A stretch of DNA of 64,000 nt from Bacillota bacterium (GCA_029555205.1 JAKPTB010000003.1:1-64000); one strand, 5' to 3'. Counted from the stretch's first letter, positions 1-10,652 are shown. Program-made: numbers and translations. The notes: generated from the letters alone by a model not told the origin.

Positions 1-876
<876 letters not shown>

Positions 877-1209
877 AGTTATATAAAGGTTTGATTGGCT
901 CGTTTTTTGTGTTCGACAAGGGGGTTTGGCTTCGCCTCTTTCCCTCGTCTTACACGCGTTGTTTCGGAATGTACTGCTCGCTTTGCTTTCGCTTGACGAG
1001 AGTCATGTGTTCGGTAGCCGGTTGTTTTTGCCGATAGCCGGATTGTTTGTTGAAAACCACTTTCTGCGATTGGATTCGCTTTTGCGGTTTCCTCCTTAAT
1101 CCCAACCACCAACGACCAACTACCAACTACCAAAATTACATCCATCCACTGTTTAGTTTTCAAAGACCGTAGTTCTTGTTTGCCGGCGCCTTCCGGCGCG
1201 ACATTTGTT
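877..1209 (-). other. rRNA operon leader region
   Basis: Untranslated leader between the presumed promoter and 16S. On the minus strand it contains CTTTGAAAACTAAACAGTGG (complement about 1145-1164), a form typical of Firmicute rRNA leaders, followed by a tandem heptamer repeat and a purine-rich stretch. No convincing gene is present here. Confidence 0.6.
1102..1129 (-). repeat. Four tandem 7-bp repeats in the rRNA leader
   Basis: Plus-strand reading is CCAACCA, CCAACGA, CCAACTA, CCAACTA: four contiguous copies of CCAACNA (TNGTTGG in the transcript) with only the sixth base varying, followed by a partial copy. It sits inside the transcribed leader of the 16S gene. Confidence 0.8.
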
Positions 1210-1239
1210 ATCTTATCATCTTTGTTGCTTTAACGTCAA
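1210..1239 (-). promoter_or_regulatory. Candidate rRNA promoter
   Basis: On the minus strand TTGACG (1239-1234), 18-nt spacer, TAAGAT (1215-1210). It lies directly upstream of the leader and is the best sigma-A-like match there. Inference from sequence only. Confidence 0.45.
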
Positions 1240-1501
1240 GTAGTATTTTCTGGCTCTGTTGCCGCTTATTGCTGCCGTTTTAACGGCAATACTTATTTTA
1301 CACTATAATTTCATGGCGATCAACTGGTATTACCTGGTACTTCTTGTTAGATTTCAAACGGCCGCAACAGCTCATAATTTACCATATCAATCGGGTAATT
1401 GTCAAGGACATAAAGCTGCAAGGGAAATTATTATTCATTTATTATCATAATTCAAGAATATTCTGCTATATAACGCGTAATTTTATACTTACCCCTCACA
1501 A

Positions 1502-2158
1502 TTATTTCACCAGGCTTCCCCCTAAAATTCCTCCTGCTATATTTACAAATGTATCCGGGACGCTACCTACAATGATGCTTTCGGCAAGGGGCATTTGGGC
1601 AGCAACCACAGCCTCGCCACTTTTGGAGGGGATGACAATGCGGACACTGGTATCGAAATTCAAATAGATTTTATGCCTGGTCTGATTAATACCTGCTGCT
1701 TCAAACTGGTCAACAACATTGACCCTTACTGTCCCCATCGGCATTATCCGGTAATTAATCCTAGGTCCATAATTAGCCAGAAGAGGAATATCCAGAATTT
1801 CACCAAGAGGTATCTCGAAGTCCTGCAATCTCAATTCCTCCAAAGTCTTCTGTACGGATAATGTAATTCTCGCAGCAACCCTGTTTACCATTACTGTATT
1901 GGCCTGCATAAGAGTAATGTGTCCCTGATTGTCCTTGTGAATCAAAACCAGGTCCTGATACTGTATATTATCGCCGGTGACTTCCTGCTGCAGGGTCCTG
2001 TGGATAGCCTCGGTAGCAATTTGAATAGCCCTTATTTCGGCAATATTATAAAACGCACTTCTGAGCGTTAGATCTATGATCAATAGTAAACCAACTGCAA
2101 GTAGACAGAAGGCAACCGAAACAACAGCCGGCGCTATCCTGCGTCTTTTTTTGAACAA
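1502..2158 (-). CDS. yunB: Sporulation protein YunB
   Basis: About 218 residues: a basic N-terminus, one membrane segment near residues 10-30 (PAVVSVAFCLLAVGLLLIID), then an extracytoplasmic domain with the YunB-type core (IPLGEILDIPLLANYGP) and C-terminal PLAESIIVG and VPDTFVNI. YunB is a mother-cell (sigma-E) sporulation protein in Bacillus; role here inferred from the family. Start chosen at TTG 2158, six nt after GAGGTG; a GTG three codons upstream has poor spacing. Stands alone downstream of tyrS, separated by a terminator. Confidence 0.85.
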   Translation of the reverse strand: MFKKRRRIAPAVVSVAFCLLAVGLLLIIDLTLRSAFYNIAEIRAIQIATEAIHRTLQQEVTGDNIQYQDLVLIHKDNQGHITLMQANTVMVNRVAARITLSVQKTLEELRLQDFEIPLGEILDIPLLANYGPRINYRIMPMGTVRVNVVDQFEAAGINQTRHKIYLNFDTSVRIVIPSKSGEAVVAAQMPLAESIIVGSVPDTFVNIAGGILGGSLVK

Positions 2159-2195
2159 ATTTCCCACCTCTATCCATAGATAAGTATCATCCTGG

Positions 2196-2221
2196 ATTAA
2201 TCTATGTATATTAATCTATGT
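2196..2221. repeat. 12-bp direct repeat upstream of yunB
   Basis: ATTAATCTATGT occurs at 2196-2207 and 2210-2221 (period 14), just upstream of the yunB start on the minus strand. Could be a regulator site; nothing more can be said. Confidence 0.4.
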
Positions 2222-2291
2222 TTAAAATAAGCAATCGAGAGCAATTTAAAGGTTCTCCGTGCCAATAACTTAAACAGAAATTTTATGATAT

Positions 2292-2315
2292 AAAAAAAAG
2301 CGCATAGGCGCTTTA
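2292..2315 (-). terminator. Terminator of tyrS
   Basis: On the minus strand AAAGCGCC-tat-GCGCTTT followed by a run of T. It lies about 50 nt after the tyrS stop. Confidence 0.8.
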
Positions 2316-2362
2316 ATAAATAATTGAAACTGTACCAAATAAAGAGTCGCTTTATGGGAGGT

Positions 2363-3583
2363 TTATAAAACAAACCGGGTAAATTTACGCTTCCCAACCT
2401 GTATAACCATGCCGGAAACAGGTCTAATATTGATGCCGGCATCTTCAACCTTCTCCCCGTCTACCTTCACACCGCCCTGCAGGATGAGACGCCTGGCCTC
2501 GCTCGTGCTGCCGGTCATTCCAGAAAGAGCGATTAATTTCGGTAACCAGATTACTCCATTCTCAAGCATATCCCCGGTCACCTGAAATTCCGGCATTTCA
2601 TCGGGTAAGTCTTTCTGTTGAAAAATTCTTTTAAACTCTTCCTCCGCCGCCAGCGCCGCCTCTTGACCGTGGTACTGGGTTACAATCTCCCGGGCCAGCC
2701 TCATTTTAACATCCCGTGGATGCATGCTGCCGTTTTTCAGACCGGCCTCAATGCTGCGAAGTTCTTCAAGTGAAACAGCGGTAGCCAGTTCAAAATACCT
2801 GAGCATCAGATCATCAGCCAATGACATGGTTTTTCCATACATCTCCCGGGGCGGTTCGTCAATACCTATATAATTGCCCAGGCTCTTGCTCATTTTTTGT
2901 ACGCCGTCCAGACCCTCTAAAATCGGCATCATCAAGGCTACCTGAGGTTCCTGACCATATTCCTTCTGCAGGGTGCGTCCCATTAATAGATTAAATTTCT
3001 GGTCTGTCCCCCCCAGTTCAACGTCAGCCTTCAGCACCACCGAGTCGTAACCCTGCATGAGAGGGTAAAATAATTCATGAATGCTTATGGGCAGACATTC
3101 TTTAAAACGCTTGGCAAAATCATCACGCTCAAGAATCCGGGCCACAGTGCATTTTGCGGCAAGCTCCACTACCTGTACAAAATTCATGGGTGTAAGCCAC
3201 TGGCTGTTGAAAACCACCTTTGTCCGCGCCCGGTCGAGAATTTTGAATATCTGCCTCTCGTATGTACGGGCATTGGCAAGGACCTGTTCTTCAGTGAGCT
3301 GTTTACGTGTTTCCGATCTCCCGGTGGGATCGCCAATACGGGCTGTAAAATCACCCAGAATCAGGATTACCTGGTGTCCAAACTCCTGAAACTGTCTCAA
3401 TTTTTGCAAGACAACAGTATGCCCGAGGTGAATATCCGGTGCGGTGGGATCAAGCCCGAGTTTGATTCTCAGGGGCTTCCCGCTTTCTATAGAATGCTTC
3501 AGCTTGTCGGCCAGTTCATTTTCCGGGACGATTTCCGCAACGCCCCTCCTGATTACTTCCAGTTGCTTGTCCAGGCTAAACAC
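2363..3583 (-). CDS. tyrS: Tyrosyl-tRNA synthetase
   Basis: Class I aminoacyl-tRNA synthetase, 406 residues, charges tRNA-Tyr. HIGH-type motif HLGH (in PDIHLGHTVVLQKLRQF), KMSKS motif (VQKMSKSLGN) and a C-terminal S4 RNA-binding domain (SEARRLILQGGVKVDGEKV) are all present; length fits the TyrZ-like branch. Start set at GTG 3583, seven nt after GAGGAG; the longer open frame upstream is hydrophobic and lacks a ribosome site. No T-box leader was recognised upstream. Followed by its own terminator. Confidence 0.96.
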   Translation of the reverse strand: MFSLDKQLEVIRRGVAEIVPENELADKLKHSIESGKPLRIKLGLDPTAPDIHLGHTVVLQKLRQFQEFGHQVILILGDFTARIGDPTGRSETRKQLTEEQVLANARTYERQIFKILDRARTKVVFNSQWLTPMNFVQVVELAAKCTVARILERDDFAKRFKECLPISIHELFYPLMQGYDSVVLKADVELGGTDQKFNLLMGRTLQKEYGQEPQVALMMPILEGLDGVQKMSKSLGNYIGIDEPPREMYGKTMSLADDLMLRYFELATAVSLEELRSIEAGLKNGSMHPRDVKMRLAREIVTQYHGQEAALAAEEEFKRIFQQKDLPDEMPEFQVTGDMLENGVIWLPKLIALSGMTGSTSEARRLILQGGVKVDGEKVEDAGINIRPVSGMVIQVGKRKFTRFVL

Positions 3584-3721
3584 ATACTTGCTCCTCTCAT
3601 ATGATAGGTAAAAAAATAGGTAAAAAACATTACTTATTATACCAAACAATATGGCCACAAACAACCATTTTACGGAGTCACACAGATCCAGGCTTAATGA
3701 ATATCAAAACACAGCAGTTTA

Positions 3722-4540
3722 TTAAATCAAATGTTTATTACCAATCCAGTTTACAAACAACGATAAGATACCCATAAGATCAAGCCATTTCCCGCTATAA
3801 GAAACCCTTGTACCGCCGTTTCTAACAACCCCTGGAATAAGGCTCAAAGCATCTGCGTAAGAAGGCCAGCTTAATTCAAGGCTCATTTCAAAACTTTTTC
3901 CCGGGAAATAGGGTTTATAAACACCATTAGTACCTTTTTGAACAGCCAGTTTGGCAGCTTTTTTTATTTCCTCCAGCGAAATTTTGGGATGAAGATTTAG
4001 GGCGGCAGAAGCGCAAACAGCTTCCTTGACGGCTACGGTCTCGATATCCGGCAGGACTTTTTTTATTCCTTTAACAAAGGCCAGATCTCCCGTTGCCAGG
4101 CCAACGGGTATTCCGAAATAACCGGCTGTTATTGCGCTGAGCAAAGACTCATCCACATTTTGACCATTTATTTTAAGCTCCGTTATCCTTGTATCCATAG
4201 TATGGGGCAAGACCGCATCCCCCGGCCCGAAACCTGAATGAAAACCAATAAGAAAGACGAGATTACTGCGCTCAACCAGATCCATCCACATGAGCTTTCT
4301 TTTAGAGCCACGGATTAATGAGGCATTCCCCAACAGTTTGTCAGGAATAATATTTTGTTTTCGCCAGTGGATATCCGATACAATAATTCTATCTGCCCCC
4401 GCATCCAGTGCCCCCTCAATGGCGGCATTAACTTCAGCTGTCATTTGCTCCCTAAACCATAATTCTTCCGGCGGTTTTTCTGGCCAGTCGACATAACCAG
4501 TAATACCCTCTATGTCTGCGGCAATAAAAACTGTAAACAC
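3722..4540 (-). CDS. M55-family D-aminopeptidase (DppA-like)
   Basis: 272 residues. N-terminal ADIEGITGY and SDIHW, then GFHSGFG, match the zinc-binding pattern of DppA-type D-aminopeptidases (Asp/Glu in ADIEG, His in SD-H, His in GFHS). Family members cleave N-terminal D-amino acids from peptides, for example those from peptidoglycan. Start is GTG 4540 behind GGAGGGGG; an overlapping ATG two bases upstream is out of frame. Lies upstream of tyrS on the same strand with a 138-nt gap, no dpp transport genes nearby, so the substrate is open. Confidence 0.85.
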   Translation of the reverse strand: MFTVFIAADIEGITGYVDWPEKPPEELWFREQMTAEVNAAIEGALDAGADRIIVSDIHWRKQNIIPDKLLGNASLIRGSKRKLMWMDLVERSNLVFLIGFHSGFGPGDAVLPHTMDTRITELKINGQNVDESLLSAITAGYFGIPVGLATGDLAFVKGIKKVLPDIETVAVKEAVCASAALNLHPKISLEEIKKAAKLAVQKGTNGVYKPYFPGKSFEMSLELSWPSYADALSLIPGVVRNGGTRVSYSGKWLDLMGILSLFVNWIGNKHLI

Positions 4541-4825
4541 ATAACCCCCTCCTTCCTTAAGGTTATGAGTTAAAATAGAGAAAAAATTATGGCAATTAAT
4601 GCCGGTTCTTTAAATTTATGTATTACTGGTTACTTAATTAAGAGATAAATGCTCAAATAAGGTACATTTCTGTCCATTTTAAGCCTATAAAAATTTGATT
4701 ATTTTTATTTTTAATCAGAATTGATTTATAATGTTACAATTTTTTCTCACTTTAAGATATTCTTTCTGGTATCAGCCTTGCATATATTAGTTTGTAATTA
4801 ATTTTCTGCAGGCATGGTGAGCTTT

Positions 4826-5071
4826 ATGGGTGAAAAATTAAGGATTGTCACCAAGAAAAGAATGTGCATAGCCGCAAATCATCCTGTTGAAATAATTGAA
4901 ATCTACAAGGATATTACCGACGGAGAGAATATAATTACCTCCTGTTTAACCGAGGTCAATTGCCTTAATTTCCGCCATTGTAAACACCCTTGCAGCCTGT
5001 CAATTAATTATAATTCACCGGTGAAATGTTGTAAGCCTTACTTAATCCAAAACGAAAATAATATAAAATAA
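4826..5071 (+). CDS. Small cysteine-rich protein of unknown function
   Basis: 81 residues. Basic N-terminal half, then cysteines in CLTEVNCLNF, HCKHPC and KCC near the C-terminus (seven in about 45 residues), which could bind a metal. Start at ATG 4826, preceded by GGTGAG; ATG 4814 is the alternative. Ends just before a strong bidirectional terminator. No family recognised. It is flanked by an AT-rich 270-bp upstream stretch. Confidence 0.6.
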   Translation: MGEKLRIVTKKRMCIAANHPVEIIEIYKDITDGENIITSCLTEVNCLNFRHCKHPCSLSINYNSPVKCCKPYLIQNENNIK

Positions 5072-5084
5072 AAATATAAAAATA

Positions 5085-5120
5085 AAAACCCGCGGTAAGT
5101 TTTGCGCCGCGGGTTTTTTT
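5085..5120. terminator. Bidirectional terminator between the small Cys-rich gene and frdB
   Basis: AAAACCCGCGG ... CCGCGGGTTTT with T-run on the plus strand and A-run upstream so that it also works for the converging frd operon, whose stop is at 5131. Confidence 0.9.
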
Positions 5121-5130
5121 CAAGCAATAA

Positions 5131-5880
5131 TCAGGAGATTTTCATGCCTTTCAGGTCGAGCTTCAAGCCAGCTGCAGCCATCTTCCTGCGGACAAGGGCC
5201 AGCTGCTTTTGCAGGGGGATGTCCATGGGGCAGTAGTCATCGCACGCCATCAAGCCCACGCAACCAAAAGCACCGTCTTCATTTCCTACAATTTCGAAGT
5301 ACTCTCTGTCAGTGCGTTCATCACGCGGGTCAATCAGAAAGCGGGAAACCCGGTTAATGCCTGTTGCGCCAATAAAATCTTCACGGATATTGGCAGTAAC
5401 ACAAGTGGCCACACAGCAACCGCATTCAATGCAGCGTTCCGGCTCATAAATGGCTTCCGCTACTTCGTTGGGCATCCTGACTTCCAGAGCATTGGGGTCA
5501 AACTTTTTATTGGTGTGAATCCAGGACTCGGTACGGACTTGCAAATTCCTGAACCATGTACCGGTATCCACGGATAAATCGCCGATTAACTTGAATACCG
5601 GCAACGGCATAAGCGTGAAACGGCTTGGCAAACTCTTGGTCAGTGTTTTACACGCCAGACCCGGCCTTCCGTTAATCAGCATGGCACAAGAACCGCAAAT
5701 CGCCGCGCGGCATACGAAGTCGAACATCAAAGTGGGATCTTGTTTTTCGCGGATTTCATTCAGCGCTACAAACAAGGTCATGCCTGAGTACTCTTCCAGT
5801 TTATAATCCTGCATTCTGGGTGTGTCACCGGGTACGTTGGGATTATAACGGAAAATGGATATTGTTATAGTTCTGCTCAT
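5131..5880 (-). CDS. frdB: Fumarate reductase/succinate dehydrogenase iron-sulfur subunit
   Basis: 249 residues. N-terminal 2Fe-2S domain (CRAAICGSCAMLI ... GLAC), then CIECGCCVATC and CVGLMACDDYCP for the 4Fe-4S and 3Fe-4S clusters. Passes electrons between FrdA and the haem b subunit. Third gene of frdC-frdA-frdB; 21 nt after frdA with GGAGGG before ATG. Direction (fumarate reduction or succinate oxidation) cannot be told from sequence. Confidence 0.96.
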   Translation of the reverse strand: MSRTITISIFRYNPNVPGDTPRMQDYKLEEYSGMTLFVALNEIREKQDPTLMFDFVCRAAICGSCAMLINGRPGLACKTLTKSLPSRFTLMPLPVFKLIGDLSVDTGTWFRNLQVRTESWIHTNKKFDPNALEVRMPNEVAEAIYEPERCIECGCCVATCVTANIREDFIGATGINRVSRFLIDPRDERTDREYFEIVGNEDGAFGCVGLMACDDYCPMDIPLQKQLALVRRKMAAAGLKLDLKGMKIS

Positions 5881-5901
5881 CTTTGCCCTCCTTGTACCAC
5901 G

Positions 5902-7725
5902 TTATTTGCCCTTGGCAGGGGCGGTTGCTTCACCGTATCCACGGTCGCCCGGAGGCATATATGGACATGCAACAGGTTCGTAGTCAAGCGTGGGCAGGTC
6001 GGCCCCTTCCTTCCAGTAGGCCAGTGTGCGCTTGAGCCAATTGACGTCATCCCGCTTCGGGAAGTCTTCCCGGAAATGAGAGCCCCTGCTTTCAGTACGC
6101 ATTAACGCTCCATAGGCTATGCAAAGGGATGTACGGATCATGCCGGGCATCCTGAGTGCCTGGGCCAGTTCCGGGTTTGCTCCCTGGCCGGAAGAACGTA
6201 ATCCTATCTTCAGCGAGCGCTTATACAGCTCCTGCAGTTTTGCAACACCTTCCTGGAGAGACTTGCCGGTCCGGAAAATATGCACGTGATCCATCATGAC
6301 TTGCTGCGCTGCAGCTCTGATTTCCCAAACATTCTCCTTACCGTTCTTACCGGAAATCAGGTTCTTGATCCGCTCCTCTTCTTTCTTGACAAAACCTTCA
6401 ATCAGTTTATAGTCAAATTTCTGAGTCGCGCCAAGGGTGTACTTGGCAAGTTGGATGCCCACAAGATACCCGGCCGTGACCGTTTCCGCAAGGGAGTTAC
6501 CGCCAAGACGGTTGAATCCGTGCAGGTCCCAACAGGCTGCTTCCCCTATGGCGAAGAGACCTTTCAGACCGTAAGCAAAACCGTGCTTATTGGTCCGGAC
6601 GCCGCCCATGGTATAGTGCTGGGTGGGCAGGACCGGTACAAGATCCTTGGCCGGATCCAATCCGTTAAAGTTCATGGCGATGGTAGCGATCTCACGCAGA
6701 TTTGTCCAAACCCACTTGCGGCCCAGGTGGCGAATGTCCAGCCACAAGTGCTGTGGAGCATACTTGCTCTCCACACCGTAGCCTGCCCGGATATGCTGGA
6801 TCATCCGGCGTGAAACAACGTCACGGGAGGCAAGTTCTTTCTTTTTGGGCTCGTAATCAGGCATAAAGCGGTGCAGGTTCTTATCCAGCAGGTAGCCGCC
6901 GTCTCCACGGGCTCCTTCTGTCATCAGGATCCAGACCGGAGGCATTCCCGTGGGGTGGAACTGTACCGCTTCCATATTGCCGAGGGGAACAAGTCCAGTA
7001 TTCAGGGCAATGGCCGCCCCTGTGCCTTCATTTATGATGGCGTTGGTGGACGCCGCGTACAGACGGCCAGCGCCGCCCGTGGCAATGACGGTGGATTTTG
7101 CAAGGTAAACATTGAGATCACCGGTTCGCAGGCATCTGGCCACTACGCCAAGGCAAGTTTCACCGTCGTGGATGAGAGAGATGGCTTCCATCCTGTCGTG
7201 AACAGTAATGCCCATTTTACAGACCACTGTGTCTACGACAAACTGTACAGTGTGGCCGGTACCGTCCGAGGTGTAGCAGCAGCGCCACTTGGCCACGCCG
7301 CCGAAGTCACGGGCAGTGATCAGGCCCTCTTTATCCTTTGTGTCTTCAACTTCAATGCCGCTGGGCAATTTCTTTTTCCCTGCGACAACCCGGTTCCAGG
7401 GCACACCCCAGTAATCAAGCTGCCTGATCATGATCGGAACGGTCTCTGTAAACATCTTGGCAACTTCCTGGTCACAGCCCCAGTCGGAACCCTTGACCGT
7501 ATCCTCAAAGTGGATTTGAGGGTTGTCACCCTTTGCCATAGCCGCGTTTCCGAGGGAAGCCTGCATGCCGCCCTGGGCCGCCGTACTGTGGGAGCGGCGT
7601 GGCGGGACCAGACTCAGGATGATAACATTTAAGCCAGCTGAAGCAGCCTCAATGGCGGACCGCTCTGCTGCCAGACCCGCCCCGACGACAACAACATCTG
7701 ATATAAAAGTATGTTTAGCGCTCAA
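5902..7725 (-). CDS. frdA: Fumarate reductase/succinate dehydrogenase flavoprotein subunit
   Basis: 607 residues. FAD-binding GAGLAAERSAIEA at the N-terminus, the histidine for covalent FAD in RSHSTAAQGG, substrate-site HPTGM and TEGARGDGG, and the C-terminal RTESRGSHFREDFP. TTG start at 7725 overlaps the frdC stop by 4 nt (TTGA), with GGGAGGTG upstream, so translation is coupled. The enzyme faces the cytoplasm and interconverts fumarate and succinate. Confidence 0.97.
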   Translation of the reverse strand: MSAKHTFISDVVVVGAGLAAERSAIEAASAGLNVIILSLVPPRRSHSTAAQGGMQASLGNAAMAKGDNPQIHFEDTVKGSDWGCDQEVAKMFTETVPIMIRQLDYWGVPWNRVVAGKKKLPSGIEVEDTKDKEGLITARDFGGVAKWRCCYTSDGTGHTVQFVVDTVVCKMGITVHDRMEAISLIHDGETCLGVVARCLRTGDLNVYLAKSTVIATGGAGRLYAASTNAIINEGTGAAIALNTGLVPLGNMEAVQFHPTGMPPVWILMTEGARGDGGYLLDKNLHRFMPDYEPKKKELASRDVVSRRMIQHIRAGYGVESKYAPQHLWLDIRHLGRKWVWTNLREIATIAMNFNGLDPAKDLVPVLPTQHYTMGGVRTNKHGFAYGLKGLFAIGEAACWDLHGFNRLGGNSLAETVTAGYLVGIQLAKYTLGATQKFDYKLIEGFVKKEEERIKNLISGKNGKENVWEIRAAAQQVMMDHVHIFRTGKSLQEGVAKLQELYKRSLKIGLRSSGQGANPELAQALRMPGMIRTSLCIAYGALMRTESRGSHFREDFPKRDDVNWLKRTLAYWKEGADLPTLDYEPVACPYMPPGDRGYGEATAPAKGK

Positions 7726-8438
7726 TGTAGGGCACCTCCCATTGGAACCATTTCAGCAAGTCTAACGAACATATAAAGAGCTCCAAATCCGATCAAAAGG
7801 ATAATGACGGTAATGCCCTTCAAAACGTAACCCATCTTGTGGCGCTCAAACCAGCCCCATTTTACAAAAATGCGGTACAAACCAAAACCGGCATGATATT
7901 CACCTGCCAGCAATAGAAGAACATAGAACCAGAGATAATATTTAATGCTAAATCCGCCCATAAAAGCGATACCATCTTCTGCTACACGATGGGCACTCTT
8001 TACTGCCTCAATGGGCCAGGTCGACATAATAGTCCACAAGTGCATACTTGCCATAATACCGATGATTAGGGCAGTGATAACCTGACCGACCCAGATCCAG
8101 GTATCTGCGTGTCTTATTGATTTGGTCAACCGCCAGGCAATCCGGAGATCACGCAGGCGCATTGGCGCCCGGCGCCCGGCCATAAAAATGTGAATGAGAA
8201 TAACCAGTACTGTCGCGGGTATACCAATTTGAGCCAGGTAATATTTATCCAGTCCCTCCGACAGTGAATTAAATAAAACACCATTATTGATATAAATTGT
8301 ACCCACGAACAGCATATGCATCCACAGGAAACCTACCAGTATAATACCGGTGATGGATTCAGCCAAATCGACATATAAATCTGTCTTCGGATTTGCTTTT
8401 TGGTTCAAGGTTTTCTGCAAGGTCTTCGCTAGTTCCAT
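7722..8438 (-). CDS. frdC: Fumarate reductase/succinate dehydrogenase cytochrome b subunit
   Basis: 238 residues with about five membrane helices and several histidines within helices, as in the dihaem type-B quinone:fumarate reductase of Wolinella. First gene of the frdCAB operon; the C-A-B gene order fits the same type. It anchors FrdAB to the membrane and exchanges electrons with menaquinone. Good ribosome site (GGAAAGGAGAG). Confidence 0.92.
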   Translation of the reverse strand: MELAKTLQKTLNQKANPKTDLYVDLAESITGIILVGFLWMHMLFVGTIYINNGVLFNSLSEGLDKYYLAQIGIPATVLVILIHIFMAGRRAPMRLRDLRIAWRLTKSIRHADTWIWVGQVITALIIGIMASMHLWTIMSTWPIEAVKSAHRVAEDGIAFMGGFSIKYYLWFYVLLLLAGEYHAGFGLYRIFVKWGWFERHKMGYVLKGITVIILLIGFGALYMFVRLAEMVPMGGALH

Positions 8439-9220
8439 ATTACTCTCCTTTCCCCAAGGACATATTGACGCTTAAATCCCTACACCTCACACCTAGAAAT
8501 TTCCGGCAAAAAAACGCACACATAATACTCCTTTGGGGCTCGATGCCCTTTGTGACAACGAACGAAAAACTATCCCCCTTTTAAACCGGATAATTCTGTC
8601 TGCTGGTGCCACAGCCAGAAAAACCGGATAAGTTAAATTAGCTATCCGTTAAGATAGCTCTGCAAACTTAAATCTATATCACATCCCCTCCTTCAAAAAA
8701 AAAATAAATAATTCCAACAATAATTATGCAAAAGAGATGCCATGCTGCAAGCCGGTCTAGAACCACGTGTTTTCTAAAATTATTAAAAGTTCGGAGGGGG
8801 AAAAATTAAATGAATTAGAATAACGAGATAATCCTTATTATTTGGAGAATCTCAAAATATACGAAAGGATTCGTAAGAACAACAGGTTATCAGGCATTCT
8901 TATTTGTATTTATAATTTTTAAAATCTAGAAACATCAAAGACCACCCCGTCTGTCGATAAACAGCATACTTTCATATTTATGGAAGTTTCTTTGGGTAAT
9001 TTGCTCTAATAGCTCACATATTTCCTATATCTGGATCCCGGGGTTTATCTTCTGAATTTAAAGTTGCTGTTGCATAAAATTATACAACAAGATTAACCTC
9101 CGGTTTCAAACCTTCTAATAATAAATATTTAAAAATAACACCTCTCTTACATATTCCTGGTTGTATTCTTTTTATCTTCTGTTTAAAATGTCAGTATTCA
9201 GATAAGAGGAGGCATTGTTT
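8439..9220. other. Long AT-rich intergenic region between frdC and a divergent small gene
   Basis: About 780 bp without a convincing ORF. It contains a perfect 7-bp hairpin AGCTATC-cgttaa-GATAGCT (8640-8659) and two copies of AAACCGGATAA (8583-8593, 8621-8631). It must hold the divergent promoters of frdCAB and the 9221 gene, but no box could be assigned with confidence. Confidence 0.6.
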
Positions 9221-9547
9221 GTGTTCAAACTGTATTGCGACGTTTGCGGAAAAGAAGTAACTCCGGAAGAGGGTACTTTATCCTGGAGAGATGACGGCAG
9301 TACCCTGAGCGATTTTAGAATTACTCACAAGCAAGACCAGAATCATTCTGAAATCAGGTATGTCTCTTACATTCACCTCTGGATGCTTTCTGGTATTGCA
9401 GGTTACACAAAATTCATCCAATTGCTCATTGATCATTGGGATAAAGGATATACCCTTAAAGACAACAAAGGACTAAAAAAAGCGCTTGATCAAATCAGTA
9501 ATTATATCTGGCATAAAACCAAAAAGAATAAAGAACAGACAGATTAA
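9221..9547 (+). CDS. Small protein with N-terminal CxxC, unknown function
   Basis: 108 residues. Begins with a zinc-ribbon-like knuckle (CDVCGKEV), followed by an acidic part and an alpha-helical C-terminal half rich in Trp/Ile and Lys. Start at GTG 9221, eight nt after AGAGGAGG; TTG 9215 is too close to it. Unrecognised family. Followed by the asparaginase gene after about 95 nt. Confidence 0.6.
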   Translation: MFKLYCDVCGKEVTPEEGTLSWRDDGSTLSDFRITHKQDQNHSEIRYVSYIHLWMLSGIAGYTKFIQLLIDHWDKGYTLKDNKGLKKALDQISNYIWHKTKKNKEQTD

Positions 9548-9641
9548 TACTTCTCCTGCCAAACAGGAATATCCTGTAAATAATAAAATTTGCACAATTA
9601 ATATTTGCCCTGTTAAAAAGCACTAATAAGGGGTGAGGAAT

Positions 9642-10652
9642 ATGATTCCAGAGGTTTTAGTAAATGTCATGAGGAGCGGTATGGTTGAATCAAGGCACAG
9701 GGGGCATCTGGTGGCAGTTGATTCAAAAGGCCGGATTATCTATTCCCTGGGAGATCCCGGGGCAGTCACATTCTGGCGCTCCGCTGCCAAGCCACTGCAG
9801 GCGCTGCCCCTGGTTGAAGAAGGAGGAATTGAATATTTTGGTTTGACAGCTCAAGAGCTTGCCGTAATTTGCTCCTCGCACGGCGGAGAAACAGAACATA
9901 TCCAGGCAGTTACATCTATCTTGAGGAAAATAGGCCTTACAGAAGATGCTCTGGAATGCGGACCCGCTGCTCCCATGAATGGCTCTGCAGCCCGTAGCCT
10001 GCTGAGAAACAACAAGCCTTTCCTGCCTGTACACAACCCGTGTTCCGGAAAACACTCCGGCATGCTGGCCTTGTGCCAGCTCAAGGGTTGGCCTGTAAAA
10101 GGCTACTACCAGGCCGGTCATCCGGTTCAGCAAACAATTCTAAAAACCATATCCGAAACAACCAATTACAAGGAGGATGAGATCAAGTTGGGTATAGACG
10201 GTTGCGGTGTGCCCGTTTACTGGCTACCGATCTTAAACATGGCTATTGCCTTTTCCTCCCTATCACTGCCGCCGGAAACAACAGTCGCCAGCCGCAAAAG
10301 GGCTTTACAGCAAATTTGTGATGCCATGACTTCCCAGCCTTTTTTTGTCGCGGGAACAAACCGTTTGGATACTATTTTAATGGAAGTAACAGGCGGGCGT
10401 TTAGTGGCAAAACTGGGCTCAGAATCCGTTTACTGCGTCGGCCTGAAGAATAGCGGGATGGCTTTATGCTTGAAAATTGAGGACGGGGGCTACAGGGCCC
10501 TGGCGCCGGCGGTAATCCAGGCTCTAGTCAAACTTGGTTGGTTAACTGAAGAAGAGGTTAGCCGAATCCGTTCAAAGATACGTCTTACCATAACTAACCA
10601 CAGGGGAGAAGCGATCGGCTCCCTGGATGCTTCTGCGGCTTTTTACAAATAA
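9642..10652 (+). CDS. L-asparaginase II-type enzyme (Asparaginase_II family)
   Basis: 336 residues matching the Rhizobium-type asparaginase II family (PF06089, COG4448): SRHRGHLVAVD, RSAAKPLQALPLVE, CSSHGGE, HNPCSGKHSGMLALC and GIDGCGVPVYWLP. Expected to hydrolyse asparagine to aspartate and ammonia. ATG 9642 is preferred over GTG 9633 because of GGGGTGAGG just upstream. Single gene by spacing; possibly grouped with the small gene before it. Confidence 0.85.
   Translation: MIPEVLVNVMRSGMVESRHRGHLVAVDSKGRIIYSLGDPGAVTFWRSAAKPLQALPLVEEGGIEYFGLTAQELAVICSSHGGETEHIQAVTSILRKIGLTEDALECGPAAPMNGSAARSLLRNNKPFLPVHNPCSGKHSGMLALCQLKGWPVKGYYQAGHPVQQTILKTISETTNYKEDEIKLGIDGCGVPVYWLPILNMAIAFSSLSLPPETTVASRKRALQQICDAMTSQPFFVAGTNRLDTILMEVTGGRLVAKLGSESVYCVGLKNSGMALCLKIEDGGYRALAPAVIQALVKLGWLTEEEVSRIRSKIRLTITNHRGEAIGSLDASAAFYK

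Noticed and set aside
3584-3721. T-box leader before tyrS
   Set aside because: No specifier hairpin, T-box sequence or antiterminator is visible in the short upstream gap.
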